From the NCBI GenBank assembly GCA_030827125.1, contig JAURFD010000014.1, positions 1 through 57,557 on the forward strand: 57,557 nt of DNA, given 5' to 3'. The DNA is from Candidatus Nanopelagicales bacterium (lineage in GTDB: Bacteria > Actinomycetota > Actinomycetes > S36-B12). Positions within the stretch are counted from its first letter, which is position 1. Every line of letters begins with the position of its first letter. Both the position numbers and the translations under genes were made by a program. A model generated the notes under the pieces. The model was not told the DNA's origin. It saw only the letters and a list, made by a program, of their open reading frames with translations, and made no database searches. Shown in pieces: positions 44,301 through 53,223 of the stretch.

Positions 44301-44364
44301 GCCGTGTAGGACGTGAACCGATAACGAGCTAATCAGGAGAACACCGCGGCCGCTCCTGGGGCGC

Positions 44365-45351
44365 CTACTTCGAGAGTGATGCAGCCATCTCCGTGATCGA
44401 CTCTTCAACCGGAGTGGGTTGCCAGCCGAGCACTTCGAAAGTTGCGGTGTTGTCCAGATAGATGCGCTTACCGATCAGAGGGAGCATGCCTCGGACATCG
44501 CCGTTGAACAGACTCATCAGCTGCAGCAGAAATTTCGGTGCCTTTCGTGAGGGGACTTTGGCGTAGCCGGCCTGCTTCAGTGTCGCCGCCAGCGAAGCCA
44601 TCTCGATCGGCTCCTCCGAGGCCGCGATGAAACGCTGGCCCGCAGCTTGCGGTGCAGTCAAAGCTGTGACGTGGAGTCGGGCTACGTCACGAACATCCAC
44701 CATGCCGAGAGCAAGATCAGGAATCATCGGCATCTTTCCGCTGACCAGGTCCGAGACCATCATCACGCTGGCGCTGTCCGGTTGGGCACCCAACGACGGT
44801 CCGAATACTCCACCGGGGTTGATCACGGTGAGCTCCATCGCGTTGTCCCGGTTGATGTCCCAAGCTGCTCGCTCGGCGAGAGTCTTGCTCTTGGAATAGG
44901 CACCGATCCTGGCGTTGGCGTCCGACCATGCGTCTGGTCCGTATCGGCCGTTGTCCTGGCCGGAGATGATGGCAACTGTCGAGGAAGTGAGTACCAATCG
45001 TTTCACTCCAGCGCGTTGGGCGGCCAGGATTACCCGCTTGGTGCCCTCGACGGCGGGTGTGATCAACTCATTCTCATCTGCGGGTGCGGACATGATGAAC
45101 GGTGACGCCACGTGCATGACGTACGTGCACCCGGCAACGGCTTCGTCCCATCCGTTGTCGGAGAGCAGATCGGCTTCGACGAAGCTGAGATTGTCCACTG
45201 GAGCCACGGTCTCGATTGCTTTTCTTGTGGGGTCAACCTTGGCAGTGGATCGAACGGATCCGACTACCTCGTATCCCTGGCGCAGCAACTCAGCACCGAC
45301 GTGTTGCCCGATGTAGCCACTGATGCCGGTAACCAAAACGCGTGTGGTCAT
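44365..45351 (-). CDS. NAD-dependent epimerase/dehydratase family oxidoreductase (DFR-like extended SDR)
   Basis: The 328-residue protein has the Rossmann motif VTGISGYIGQHV at the start and the extended-SDR catalytic pattern S-YSKSK (GAYSKSKTLAERAAW), with VINPGGVFGPSLG. It matches the dihydroflavonol-4-reductase/cinnamoyl-CoA reductase-like branch, which reduces aldehydes or ketones with NADPH. The substrate is unknown. ATG at 45351 follows AGAGAGAG. It is divergent from a TetR gene with an inverted repeat between, and lies within the tRNA-Asn-flanked segment. Confidence 0.88.
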   Translation of the reverse strand: MTTRVLVTGISGYIGQHVGAELLRQGYEVVGSVRSTAKVDPTRKAIETVAPVDNLSFVEADLLSDNGWDEAVAGCTYVMHVASPFIMSAPADENELITPAVEGTKRVILAAQRAGVKRLVLTSSTVAIISGQDNGRYGPDAWSDANARIGAYSKSKTLAERAAWDINRDNAMELTVINPGGVFGPSLGAQPDSASVMMVSDLVSGKMPMIPDLALGMVDVRDVARLHVTALTAPQAAGQRFIAASEEPIEMASLAATLKQAGYAKVPSRKAPKFLLQLMSLFNGDVRGMLPLIGKRIYLDNTATFEVLGWQPTPVEESITEMAASLSK

Positions 45352-45413
45352 GTCTGCTCTCTCTTCTGGTCTACGGGGTGCATTCACGATTTCTACGAAC
45401 CAACTTAATTTCG

Positions 45414-45425
45414 TACCGAATGGTA
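45414..45425. promoter_or_regulatory. Inverted repeat in the SDR-TetR divergent promoter
   Basis: TACC-GAAT-GGTA (45414-45425) lies in an AT-richer 148-base gap between the divergent SDR and TetR genes. It is placed and sized as a TetR operator, likely controlling both genes. Confidence 0.5.
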
Positions 45426-45499
45426 TCTTTATGGCAGTCGTCGTTCGTGTCAAGATTTGAGTACCGATGAGTTCGGAAATCGTTGAGATGAGGACCTCG

Positions 45500-46138
45500 A
45501 TGTCGGGTGAGCAGGTGAAACGTGCGCGCGGGCGCCCCAAGACGTTCGATCGGGATCACACGCTCGACGTTGCCGTTGACGGCTACTGGCGCGAGGGCAT
45601 CGACGCAGTCTCGGTCAACGAGATCTGCCGGCGGGCGAACATCTCCAAGCCAGGGCTGTATCGCGAGTTCGGCAGCGAGGACCAACTCCTTGATGCGGCC
45701 CTGAGTCGGTATGTCGAAACAGTGCTTGGACCGGCGCTGGCGACCCTGACCGATGATCGCCCATTTCAGCAGACGTTGGATTCCATGATCGAGTTCGCGA
45801 CCAGGCCCGCGTCATCCGAATCACCTGCAGGATGCCTGCTCGCGCAGATGTGTGCCGCACGGAACCACTTGGGTCCCGTTACGGGGGACCATGTCGACCG
45901 AATCCGCAGAGAACAGATAGCCCACTACTCCGCTTGGCTCGAGAAGTGCGCCGATCGAGGGGAGATCTCCGCGCCCGGTCCGATCGAGAACATCGCGGGA
46001 TACGTCGATGCGCAGATGAACCTGATCCTCAATCGGATTGCTGCCGGTGAGGATCCCGACACGGTTCGTACCCACGCGTACTTGGCCTTCGCCATCCTCA
46101 CGGCGACGGATGCGACAACACCGGCTATTGGTTCGTGA
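45500..46138 (+). CDS. TetR/AcrR-family transcriptional regulator
   Basis: The protein has 212 residues from ATG 45500, which has GAGGA upstream; in-frame ATGs at 45467 and 45488 are alternatives. The N-terminus is RARGRPKTFDRDHTLDVAVDGYWREGIDAVSVNEICRRANISKPGLYREFGSEDQLL, a TetR helix-turn-helix. The C-terminal ligand domain is of the AefR/YxaF type (CLLAQMCAARNHLG). It probably represses the divergent SDR gene and itself. Such pairs commonly respond to the substrate of the reductase. Confidence 0.88.
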   Translation: MSGEQVKRARGRPKTFDRDHTLDVAVDGYWREGIDAVSVNEICRRANISKPGLYREFGSEDQLLDAALSRYVETVLGPALATLTDDRPFQQTLDSMIEFATRPASSESPAGCLLAQMCAARNHLGPVTGDHVDRIRREQIAHYSAWLEKCADRGEISAPGPIENIAGYVDAQMNLILNRIAAGEDPDTVRTHAYLAFAILTATDATTPAIGS

Positions 46139-46142
46139 GTGG

Positions 46143-46229
46143 CTAGTGGATGGAAGCTCCCGCAGAAGCCAGCGCGGCTTCGTGCTGGGCCAAGTGGTGT
46201 GCGCAGAACTGGAGTGTCAATCCAGAAGG
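46143..46229 (-). pseudogene. C-terminal fragment resembling DUF7455 proteins
   Basis: On the minus strand a 28-residue reading (PSGLTLQFCAHHLAQHEAALASAGASIH) ends in TAG. It resembles the end of small actinobacterial DUF7455 proteins (pattern LPSG-L-FCAHH---HE--L---GA-I). The N-terminal half with its CDRCGA zinc motif is missing, because tRNA-Asn lies immediately upstream. It is probably a leftover from DNA insertion or exchange at the tRNA. Confidence 0.4.
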
Positions 46230-46242
46230 CAGGGTGGGTGGT

Positions 46243-46290
46243 GTGGCTCCCGCACCTGGACTCGAACCAGGAACCCTCTGATTAACAGTC
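46243..46290 (-). repeat. tRNA-Asn 3' part, proximal copy of the 48-bp direct repeat
   Basis: This is the partner of 43863-43910 (47 of 48 bases identical). It lies within the intact tRNA gene, so the tRNA is kept functional while the other copy marks the far end of the inserted segment. Confidence 0.8.
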
Positions 46291-46319
46291 AGATGCTCTG
46301 CCGATTGAGCTATGCGGGA
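46244..46319 (-). tRNA. tRNA-Asn (GUU anticodon)
   Basis: A full cloverleaf is visible on the minus strand. The acceptor TCCCGCA pairs with TGCGGGA, followed by G and encoded CCA. The D arm is GCTC..GAGC, the anticodon loop CTGTTAA gives GTT, and the T arm has GTTCGAGTC. Its 3' two-thirds is duplicated at 43863-43910, so it is the probable insertion target of the segment 43.9-46.2 kb. Confidence 0.95.
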
Positions 46320-46348
46320 TCGGACGAGAAAGGATAGCAACGCCCCGA

Positions 46349-46831
46349 TCAAACGCCGAGGGTCGCCCTCAATTCGGCCATGGCCGTCCTGGCCCGCTGT
46401 TGCATATCCGGGTCTTTGGGGTCGATCCCGGGATCGAAGGTCACGGTCCACGCGAGCCCGTCGCCCACCCTCCGCGCCACGATGCGCGCCCCCAGATCCC
46501 CCTCCAGAGGGACCCGCTCGCTCACCACCACACTGGATGTCACACGCTCATAGACCACCGTCGGCAGCGACCGAGGCTCCTCGATGCGCACCATCCAGGC
46601 GCGGTCGCGACTCGCCCCCTCAGCGCGCCCCTCGACCAGAAGTGAGCCCTCTTCGGTCCACGTGGCCTTAGCCATGCGCTCCCAAGGCAATCGCAGCGTG
46701 TCAGGGACGGGCAGGTAAAGGGCCGCATCGGTCGCCACAGCGACCCCGGCCGGCTCGACCTTTGCCCAGGACAGGATGCGCTCCCCCGAACCTACGATCT
46801 CGCGGACTTCCGGCGGCGTACGAGAGAACAT
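46349..46831 (-). CDS. Conserved hypothetical protein downstream of dnaG (160 aa)
   Basis: The protein has no recognised domain but a regular alpha/beta look. It has REIVGSGERILSWAKVEPAGVAVATDAALYLP, LPWERMAKATWTEEGSLLVEGR and a C-terminal DMQQRARTAMAELRATLG. The alternation resembles a PH-like small domain. Its start overlaps the dnaG stop (TGATG), so it is translationally coupled. I recall related short proteins beside dnaG in actinobacteria, but cannot name the family. Confidence 0.75.
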   Translation of the reverse strand: MFSRTPPEVREIVGSGERILSWAKVEPAGVAVATDAALYLPVPDTLRLPWERMAKATWTEEGSLLVEGRAEGASRDRAWMVRIEEPRSLPTVVYERVTSSVVVSERVPLEGDLGARIVARRVGDGLAWTVTFDPGIDPKDPDMQQRARTAMAELRATLGV

Positions 46832-48654
46832 CAGGACTCCCTCTGCTCGCGCAGGTCACGCCGATAGGCCTCTAGTGCCATGAGGTCGGCAAAGGCCGAC
46901 ACCTGCTCGGGTGTGCCTTCATCGAGTCGCTGGAGTCGCCCGCGCAACTCCGCAATGCGGCGCCCGGCATCCATCTCCAGGAGGCGGGCAATGACCGACG
47001 TGGTGTAGCGGGCGTCGACCTGGTTGGCGACGGGCATGGGCTCGACGGCAAGGCCACGGACAGCCGATCGCACCGCGTCGTCGGGGCACTGGGCGAGGAC
47101 AGCGTCGACCCAGGCCAGCCCGGTCACCGTCGCCTGCGGCCCGCCCGCCGCCGCGATGGCCTGGTGAACCGCGCGCAGCGCGTCATCGGAATAGGCCTGG
47201 GGTTCGACCGCGGCGTACCAGGCACTCACCAGAGCAGGCTCCTGGAGGGCGCACTTGAGCGACTCTCGCTCGATGGCATAGACCGGATCGCGTGGATCGG
47301 CCCGCCGCGGTGGACCAGAAGGTGCGCCAGGTCGGTTGCCGCTGCCGACTGCCTGGGCGATTGTGCCGATGTCGAGCCCCAGCCAGCCAGCGAGTCGCCG
47401 TTCGTACTCCGGTCGCAGGGCCGGGTCCTTGATCCGGGCCACGATGGGGGCTGCCTCGCGCAGGGCCCCGACGCGACCCTCAGCCGTCTCGAGGTTGTAG
47501 CCGGCCAGTGTCGATCGGATCGCGAACTCGAACAGTGGCACCCGGTGCTGCACCAGGGAAGCCACGGCAGCATCTCCATGCTGCTGACGCAGGTCACAGG
47601 GATCTAGGCCGTTGGGTTCAACAGCGACAAACGTCTGGGCAACAAAGCGCTGGTCGTCGCCAAACGCCTTGAGCGCAGCCCGGCGCCCTGCCTCATCACC
47701 GTCGAAGGTGAAGATCACCTCGCCGCGCATGCGGTCGTCGTCCATGAGCAGACGGCGGAGGACCTTGATGTGGTCAGCCCCGAATGCCGTGCCACAGGTG
47801 GCGACCGCGACGGGCACCCCGGCGAGGTGGCAGGCCATGACATCGGTGTAGCCCTCGACGACAACGACCCGCTGCTGCTTGGAAATCTCCTTGCGCGCGC
47901 GATCGATGCCGTAGAGAACCTGACTCTTCTTGTACAGCGGCGTCTCGGGCGTGTTGAGGTACTTGGGGCCCTCGTCGTCGTCGAGGAGCCGACGAGCACC
48001 GAAACCGACGACATCGCCGGCAAGATCACGGATCGGCCAGATGAGTCGACCCCGGAACCTGTCGTAGGGCCCGCGATTGCCCTGGGACACCAGGCCGGCG
48101 GTCTGGAGTTCGTCATCGGTGAACCCGCGCTGACGCAGGTGCGTCGTGAGGGCATCCCACGACTTCGGCGCGAAGCCGAGGTCAAAATCGGCCGCCACCT
48201 CAGCGTCGAAGCCGCGCTCAGTAAGGAAGGATCGAGCGGGAGCCGCATCCGGCGCAGCCAGGCGCTCGCGGAAGAAGGCGGCTGCGACCTTGTTCGCCTC
48301 GACGAGTCGAGTGCGCTGCCCCTGATGCCGGTTGACCCCGGCGCCACCCTCCTCGTAGCGCAACGTGATCCCGGTGCGCCCGGCCAACTTCTCGACCGCC
48401 TCGGCGAATGTCAGATGATCGAGTTTTTGCACAAAACTGATGACATCGCCACCCTCCTGGCAACCGAAGCAGTAGTACATGCCCTTGCTCGGCGTGACGT
48501 GGAAGGACGGCGAACGCTCATCGTGGAAGGGGCACAGACCCTTGAAGGAGCCTCCACCCGCGGGCTTCAAGGCAACATAGTCGCGGACGACCTCATCGAT
48601 GCGGGCCTTGTCACGCACGGCGGCCACGTCCTCGTCCTTGATCCGGCCCGCCAT
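46831..48654 (-). CDS. dnaG: DNA primase
   Basis: It makes RNA primers for replication. The 607-residue protein has the zinc-binding CHC2 domain with C41, H44, C62 and C65 (CPFHDERSPSFHV..CFGC), the RNA polymerase core (FRGRLIWPIRD, GFGARRL), the TOPRIM motifs VVVVEGYTDVMACH and FDGDEAGRRAALKAF, and a C-terminal helicase-binding region. It is a complete, typical bacterial primase. It lies 39 bases after dgt in the same direction. Confidence 0.97.
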   Translation of the reverse strand: MAGRIKDEDVAAVRDKARIDEVVRDYVALKPAGGGSFKGLCPFHDERSPSFHVTPSKGMYYCFGCQEGGDVISFVQKLDHLTFAEAVEKLAGRTGITLRYEEGGAGVNRHQGQRTRLVEANKVAAAFFRERLAAPDAAPARSFLTERGFDAEVAADFDLGFAPKSWDALTTHLRQRGFTDDELQTAGLVSQGNRGPYDRFRGRLIWPIRDLAGDVVGFGARRLLDDDEGPKYLNTPETPLYKKSQVLYGIDRARKEISKQQRVVVVEGYTDVMACHLAGVPVAVATCGTAFGADHIKVLRRLLMDDDRMRGEVIFTFDGDEAGRRAALKAFGDDQRFVAQTFVAVEPNGLDPCDLRQQHGDAAVASLVQHRVPLFEFAIRSTLAGYNLETAEGRVGALREAAPIVARIKDPALRPEYERRLAGWLGLDIGTIAQAVGSGNRPGAPSGPPRRADPRDPVYAIERESLKCALQEPALVSAWYAAVEPQAYSDDALRAVHQAIAAAGGPQATVTGLAWVDAVLAQCPDDAVRSAVRGLAVEPMPVANQVDARYTTSVIARLLEMDAGRRIAELRGRLQRLDEGTPEQVSAFADLMALEAYRRDLREQRES

Positions 48655-48693
48655 GCCCCGATCCTAGGTGGCCAAAGCCCGGTGTGCGTCCGG

Positions 48694-49941
48694 CTATCCC
48701 CTGCTGGCACCGGACGCACCGCTCAGGCGTGACTGCCACTCCACAGCGCTCACATCCGTGAGGCTCGCCACCTGGTCGATGATGACCCGGAGTCGCTCCG
48801 CATCGTCGTTCGCTCGCTCGAATTCGGGTCGGAGCCAGGGTTCAAGGTCCCGCCCGCGGCGTAGCACGAGGAGGGCCACTAACTCGGCCAGGAGTTCGCG
48901 CTGCCGCGCGTACTCGACCTCGGCGCCCTCGCGGTTCATCACGTAGATCGCTGTCATGGCTTTGAGGGCGGCCACCTCGGCGCGGACCCCGTCCGGCACC
49001 TTCAGCGAGGCGGCGTAGCGCGTCAAACGGGCACCGGCATAAGCCTCGCGGGTCGCGTGCTCCGCCGCCTGGCAGAAGCGACTGATGAGCCGCGACGTCG
49101 CTACCTTCAGAGCAGCGAGGTCGCGATGCGACCCGTCATAGGTCTCCGGCCAGTAGTCCAGAGCCAGCAATCGATCGAGTCCGGCGCCGATCTCAGCCGG
49201 GTCCACATGCGGCAGATAGATGCGGTGCGCCACGTCCATGATGTGCTCGCGCTCCGTAGCCGACGTGAACATCTCTAGCGTGATCAAGCCCGAATGCAGC
49301 GCGTCTTCGAGATCATGTACCGAGTACGCGACGTCATCGGCCCAGTCCATGACCTGCTCCTCCAGACAGGTCCGCTCCCCCGGTGCGCCTTCGCGGAACC
49401 AGTGGAAGACCTCCGCGTCATCGGCGTAGTAGCCGAACTTGCGCATGCCGGGTTTGCGCGGCCAGGGGTATTTGCACGAGGCATCCAGCGACGCCCGCGT
49501 CAAGTCAAGCCCCGCGCTACTGCCCGTCGCCGGATCGATGACCTTGGCCTCCAGGCGCGTCATCACCCGCAGTGTCTGCGCGTTCCCCTCGAATCCGCCG
49601 ATCGCGTCGGCGAGCCGGTCGAGTTCCTCCTCACCGTTGTGGCCGAACGGCGGGTGGCCCAGATCGTGGGCCAGGCCGGCCACATCCACCAGGTCCGGGT
49701 CGCATCCGAGGGATTCACCCATCTCGCGGCCAATCTGGGCGACCTCGAGGGTGTGCGTCAGCCGTGTACGAGGGAAGTCGGCCACCCCCGCCGCCTGCAC
49801 CTGGGTCTTGGCCGCGAGTCGGCGCAGACCCGCCGAGTGAAGGACACGGGCGCGATCGCGGGCGAACGGCGAGCGATGGCTCACGTCGTTCTCCACCCAG
49901 CGCTCGACGTCGGCCGGGGTATAGCCCGCAGGAATGCTCAC
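48694..49941 (-). CDS. dgt: Deoxyguanosinetriphosphate triphosphohydrolase-like protein
   Basis: This HD-domain phosphohydrolase (415 aa) removes triphosphate from dNTPs, helping balance nucleotide pools. It has FPRTRLTHTLEVAQIGREMG and the metal-binding HD motif AHDLGHPPFGHNGEEEL, then DWADDVAYSVHDLEDAL. The dgt-dnaG order is common in actinobacteria. The start is ATG at 49941. Confidence 0.93.
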   Translation of the reverse strand: MSIPAGYTPADVERWVENDVSHRSPFARDRARVLHSAGLRRLAAKTQVQAAGVADFPRTRLTHTLEVAQIGREMGESLGCDPDLVDVAGLAHDLGHPPFGHNGEEELDRLADAIGGFEGNAQTLRVMTRLEAKVIDPATGSSAGLDLTRASLDASCKYPWPRKPGMRKFGYYADDAEVFHWFREGAPGERTCLEEQVMDWADDVAYSVHDLEDALHSGLITLEMFTSATEREHIMDVAHRIYLPHVDPAEIGAGLDRLLALDYWPETYDGSHRDLAALKVATSRLISRFCQAAEHATREAYAGARLTRYAASLKVPDGVRAEVAALKAMTAIYVMNREGAEVEYARQRELLAELVALLVLRRGRDLEPWLRPEFERANDDAERLRVIIDQVASLTDVSAVEWQSRLSGASGASRG

Positions 49942-49972
49942 GCCATGACCCTAGACGGTAGGTCCGGCGACC

Positions 49973-52680
49973 TCAGCGTGAGTCGGAACCGCCACTGCCC
50001 AGGGCGGCCCGGCCGGCCTCGAGGCGCGCAATCGGTACGCGGAAGGGAGAGCACGAGACGTAATCCAGGCCGACCTCGTTGAAGAAGTGCACCGAGTCGG
50101 GGTCACCGCCGTGTTCACCGCAGACACCGCACTTGAGTTTGGGTCGCACCGCCCGACCCTTCTCCACCGCCATGCGCACGAGCGCGCCGACACCCTCCCG
50201 GTCGATGGATTCGAAGGGAGAGACGCCGAAGACGCCGCGCTCGAGGTAGGTCGAAAAGAACGCCGCCTCGACATCGTCCCGGCTGAAGCCCCAGGTGGTC
50301 TGAGTGAGGTCGTTGGTACCGAAGGAGAAGAACTGCGCGGCCTCGGCGATCTGCCCGGCAGTGAGCGCAGCGCGCGGCAACTCGATCATCGTGCCGATGG
50401 GGAACTTGAGCGTGCAGCCATTGGCCTCAGCCACCTCGGCCAGCACGCGGGTGGCCTCCTCGGTGACGAGTTCGAGCTCTTGGATCGACCCCACAAGTGG
50501 GATCATGATCTCAGCCTTGGGGTCACCGCCCAACTTTTGCCGCAGGCAGGCTGCCTCAGCAATCGCCCGCACCTGGAGGGCGAAGAGGCCCGGTAGGACC
50601 AGTCCCAGCCGCACGCCACGCAGGCCGAGCATCGGGTTCTGCTCGTGCAGTCGGTTGACCGCCTGAAGCACCCGCAGATCCGATTCGTGGTCCTCGCCTC
50701 GCTCCTCGGCCAGCGCGACGCGAACGGCAATGTCGGTGAGGTCGGGCAGGAACTCATGCAGCGGTGGATCAATGAGGCGGATCGTGACGGGGAGGCCGTC
50801 CATGGCCTCGAGGATGCGGATGAAGTCCTTGCGCTGCAGCGGCAGCAACGCTTCGAGGGCCTGCTCGCGTTCAGCATCATCCTTGGCGAGGATGAGCGCT
50901 CGACATACTGCTTGCGGTCCCCGAGGAACATGTGCTCGGTGCGCAGCAGGCCGATGCCCTCGGCACCCATGCGGCGGGCTCGGGCGGCGTCCGGAGCGGT
51001 GTCGGCATTGGCCCGGACCAGCATGCGGCGCGAGCGGTCCGCGTGCCGCATGAGCCGATCGACCGCCAGGATCAGGTCACGCGTCGAGTCGTCGGCGTCG
51101 TGCAGGGCTGAGGCGACGCCCTCCTCGAAGTAGTGGACGACGGGGCTGTCGACCACGGGGACGGAGCCGGCGTAGACGGCGCCACTGCTGCCGTCGATGG
51201 AGATCACGTCGCCTTCGGCGACCACCTTGCCGGAGGGAGTCGTGATCTTGCGATTCACGGTGTCGACATCGAGCTCCTCGGCGCCGCAGACAGCGGTCTT
51301 GCCCATGCCGCGCGCGACAACGGCGGCGTGAGAGGTCTTGCCACCACGGCTGGTGAGGATGCCGGTCGCCGCAACCATCCCGGCGAGGTCGTCGGGGTTG
51401 GTCTCGCGCCGGACGAGGATGACGTGATGACCGGCCTCCGTCCACTCCACCGCGGTCTTGGAGTCGAAGACAACCTGACCCACCGCCGCACCGGGTGATG
51501 CACTCATGCCTCGCGTGAGGAGTTCGTTGTCAGTGCCATCGGCAAACCGCGGGAACATCAACTGCGCCAGTTGAGCCCCGCTCACCCGGCGCAACGCCTC
51601 ATCCATGTCGATGATGCCCTCATCGACGAGTTGTACGGCGATCCGAAAAGCGGCGGCCGCAGTGCGCTTGCCGACGCGCGTCTGCAGCATCCACAGTTTG
51701 CCGCGCTCGACGGTGAACTCGATGTCGCACAGATCCTGATAGTGCAACTCCAGCCGACGCATGATGTCCAGGAGTTCCTCGTAGGACTCGGCGTCGCGTT
51801 CCCCGAGTTCAGACAGGCTGAAGGTGTTGCGGATGCCCGCGACGACGTCCTCGCCCTGGGCGTCGGGCAAGTAGTCGCCGTAGACACCGGGGGCACCGGT
51901 GGCGGGGTCGCGCGTGAACGCGACGCCCGTCCCGGAGCCCTCCCCGAGATTGCCGAAAGCCATCGCCTGGACGTTGACCGCGGTGCCGAGATCATGGGGG
52001 ATACGTTCGCGACGGCGGTAGAGGCGTGCCCGCTCGGTGTTCCACGAACGGAAGACAGCAAGGATGGCGAGGTCGAGTTGCTCGCGCGGTTCCTGGGGGA
52101 AGTCTCGGTTCGCCCCCTCACGAACGATGGCCTTATAGGTGTCCACGAGACTCTTGAGTGCTGACGTCGGAATATCGATGTCGGTGATGACACCGGTGGC
52201 CTTCTTTGCCGCGTCGAGAGCGTGCTCGAAGCGCGCCCCGTCGATATCGAGCACCGTCTTGCCGAACATCTGGATGAGCCGTCGGTAGGAGTCCCAGGCG
52301 AAGTGTTCATCACCGGAGATTTGCGCGAGTCCCTTGACGCTCTCGTCGTTCAGGCCGATGTTGAGGACGGTCTCCATCATGCCGGGCATCGAGAACCGCG
52401 CACCGCTGCGTACGGACACCAGAAGTGGGTCGCTGGGGTCGCCGAGGCGTCGGCCCATGCGGTCCTGCAGCCGGTCAAGTTGCGTCGTGACCTGTTCGGC
52501 GAGTTCGGCCGGCTCCTCACCCTTTTCGAGGTAGAACCGGCAAGCCTCGGTGGTGATGGTGAAGCCCGGAGGCACCGGCAGGCCCAGTCGGGTCATCTCG
52601 GCGAGATTGGCCCCCTTGCCACCGAGAAGATCGGACTGACTACGGCTACCGCGGGCAAAGTCGTATACGTAGGTGCGCAC
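49973..52680 (-). pseudogene. ppdK: Pyruvate, phosphate dikinase, interrupted by a single-base frameshift
   Basis: PPDK interconverts pyruvate and phosphoenolpyruvate with ATP and phosphate. The first part (52680 to about 50897) carries the ATP-grasp region (SVRSGARFSMPGMMETVLNIGL), the swivelling domain His in GGKTSHAAVVARGMG, and GLLRTEHMFLGDRKQYVER. Then the frame breaks: after GAG at 50901-50899 only two bases (CG) remain before CTC at 50896-50894, so one base is missing. Frame 2 continues in full from LILAKDDAER through LPLQRKDFIRI, the PEP-binding barrel (FSFGTNDLTQTTWG) and CGEHGGDPDSV. The joined product would have about 902 residues, the normal length. The frameshift is either real or a sequencing/assembly error. 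Confidence 0.85.
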
Positions 52681-52755
52681 CCACCTATGTCAGCAGAATC
52701 CCGCCCGGCTGAATAGGGACTTCGGTCCATGTGCCACTAGGTGGAACCCAAGCGG

Positions 52756-53223
52756 TCAGTCCAGGTGCAAGGTCATCGGGACCCGGGCCTCGGCTGGCCC
52801 GTCGTAGTCCGGGACCGGTTCGGCCACCTCGAAGCCGACCGATCGATGGAACGCTTGCGAAGCGGTGTTGACCGTCGAGGTGACGGCTTTCAGCCGCGTC
52901 GCACCTCGAGCTCGTGCCTCACCCGCCACGCGGGCATACAACTCGTGCCCGAGACCCCTCCCCCGCCGAGCCGGATCGACACCAATGAAGTGGACGTACG
53001 TCGTCAGCGGATCGTCCGCAGACGCGAAGGCGATCACGAATGCCGCAAGACTCCCGTCCTCGTCGTCGACGATGTACGACGTGCCGCGGAAATGCTCGAG
53101 GAAGAGCCGCGGGACCATCGCGCGCATCGAACGGCCGCCCCACCAATCGTCAATCACCGCCATGATGCGCGCGTGATCGTGCGGCTCCGGGCGACGCCAG
53201 ACGAGGGCTCCGCTATCCACCAC
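52756..53223 (-). CDS. GNAT-family N-acetyltransferase
   Basis: The 155-residue protein carries the acetyl-CoA motif HFIGVDPARRGRGLGHELYARV (R/Q-x-x-G-x-G/A pattern) and the C-terminal STVNTASQAFHRSVGFEV. It would acetylate an amine on a small molecule or protein; the substrate is unknown. The start is GTG at 53223, overlapping the end of dus by 11 bases, so it is likely co-transcribed with dus. Confidence 0.88.
   Translation of the reverse strand: MVDSGALVWRRPEPHDHARIMAVIDDWWGGRSMRAMVPRLFLEHFRGTSYIVDDEDGSLAAFVIAFASADDPLTTYVHFIGVDPARRGRGLGHELYARVAGEARARGATRLKAVTSTVNTASQAFHRSVGFEVAEPVPDYDGPAEARVPMTLHLD

Noticed and set aside
43953-44408. Intact HNH endonuclease as an active defence gene
   Set aside because: The conserved histidines and second Cys pair of the HNH fold are missing at the C-terminus.
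48668-48946. Small + strand reading at the dnaG-dgt junction
   Set aside because: It lies over the end of dgt in antisense and has no ribosome site or motif.
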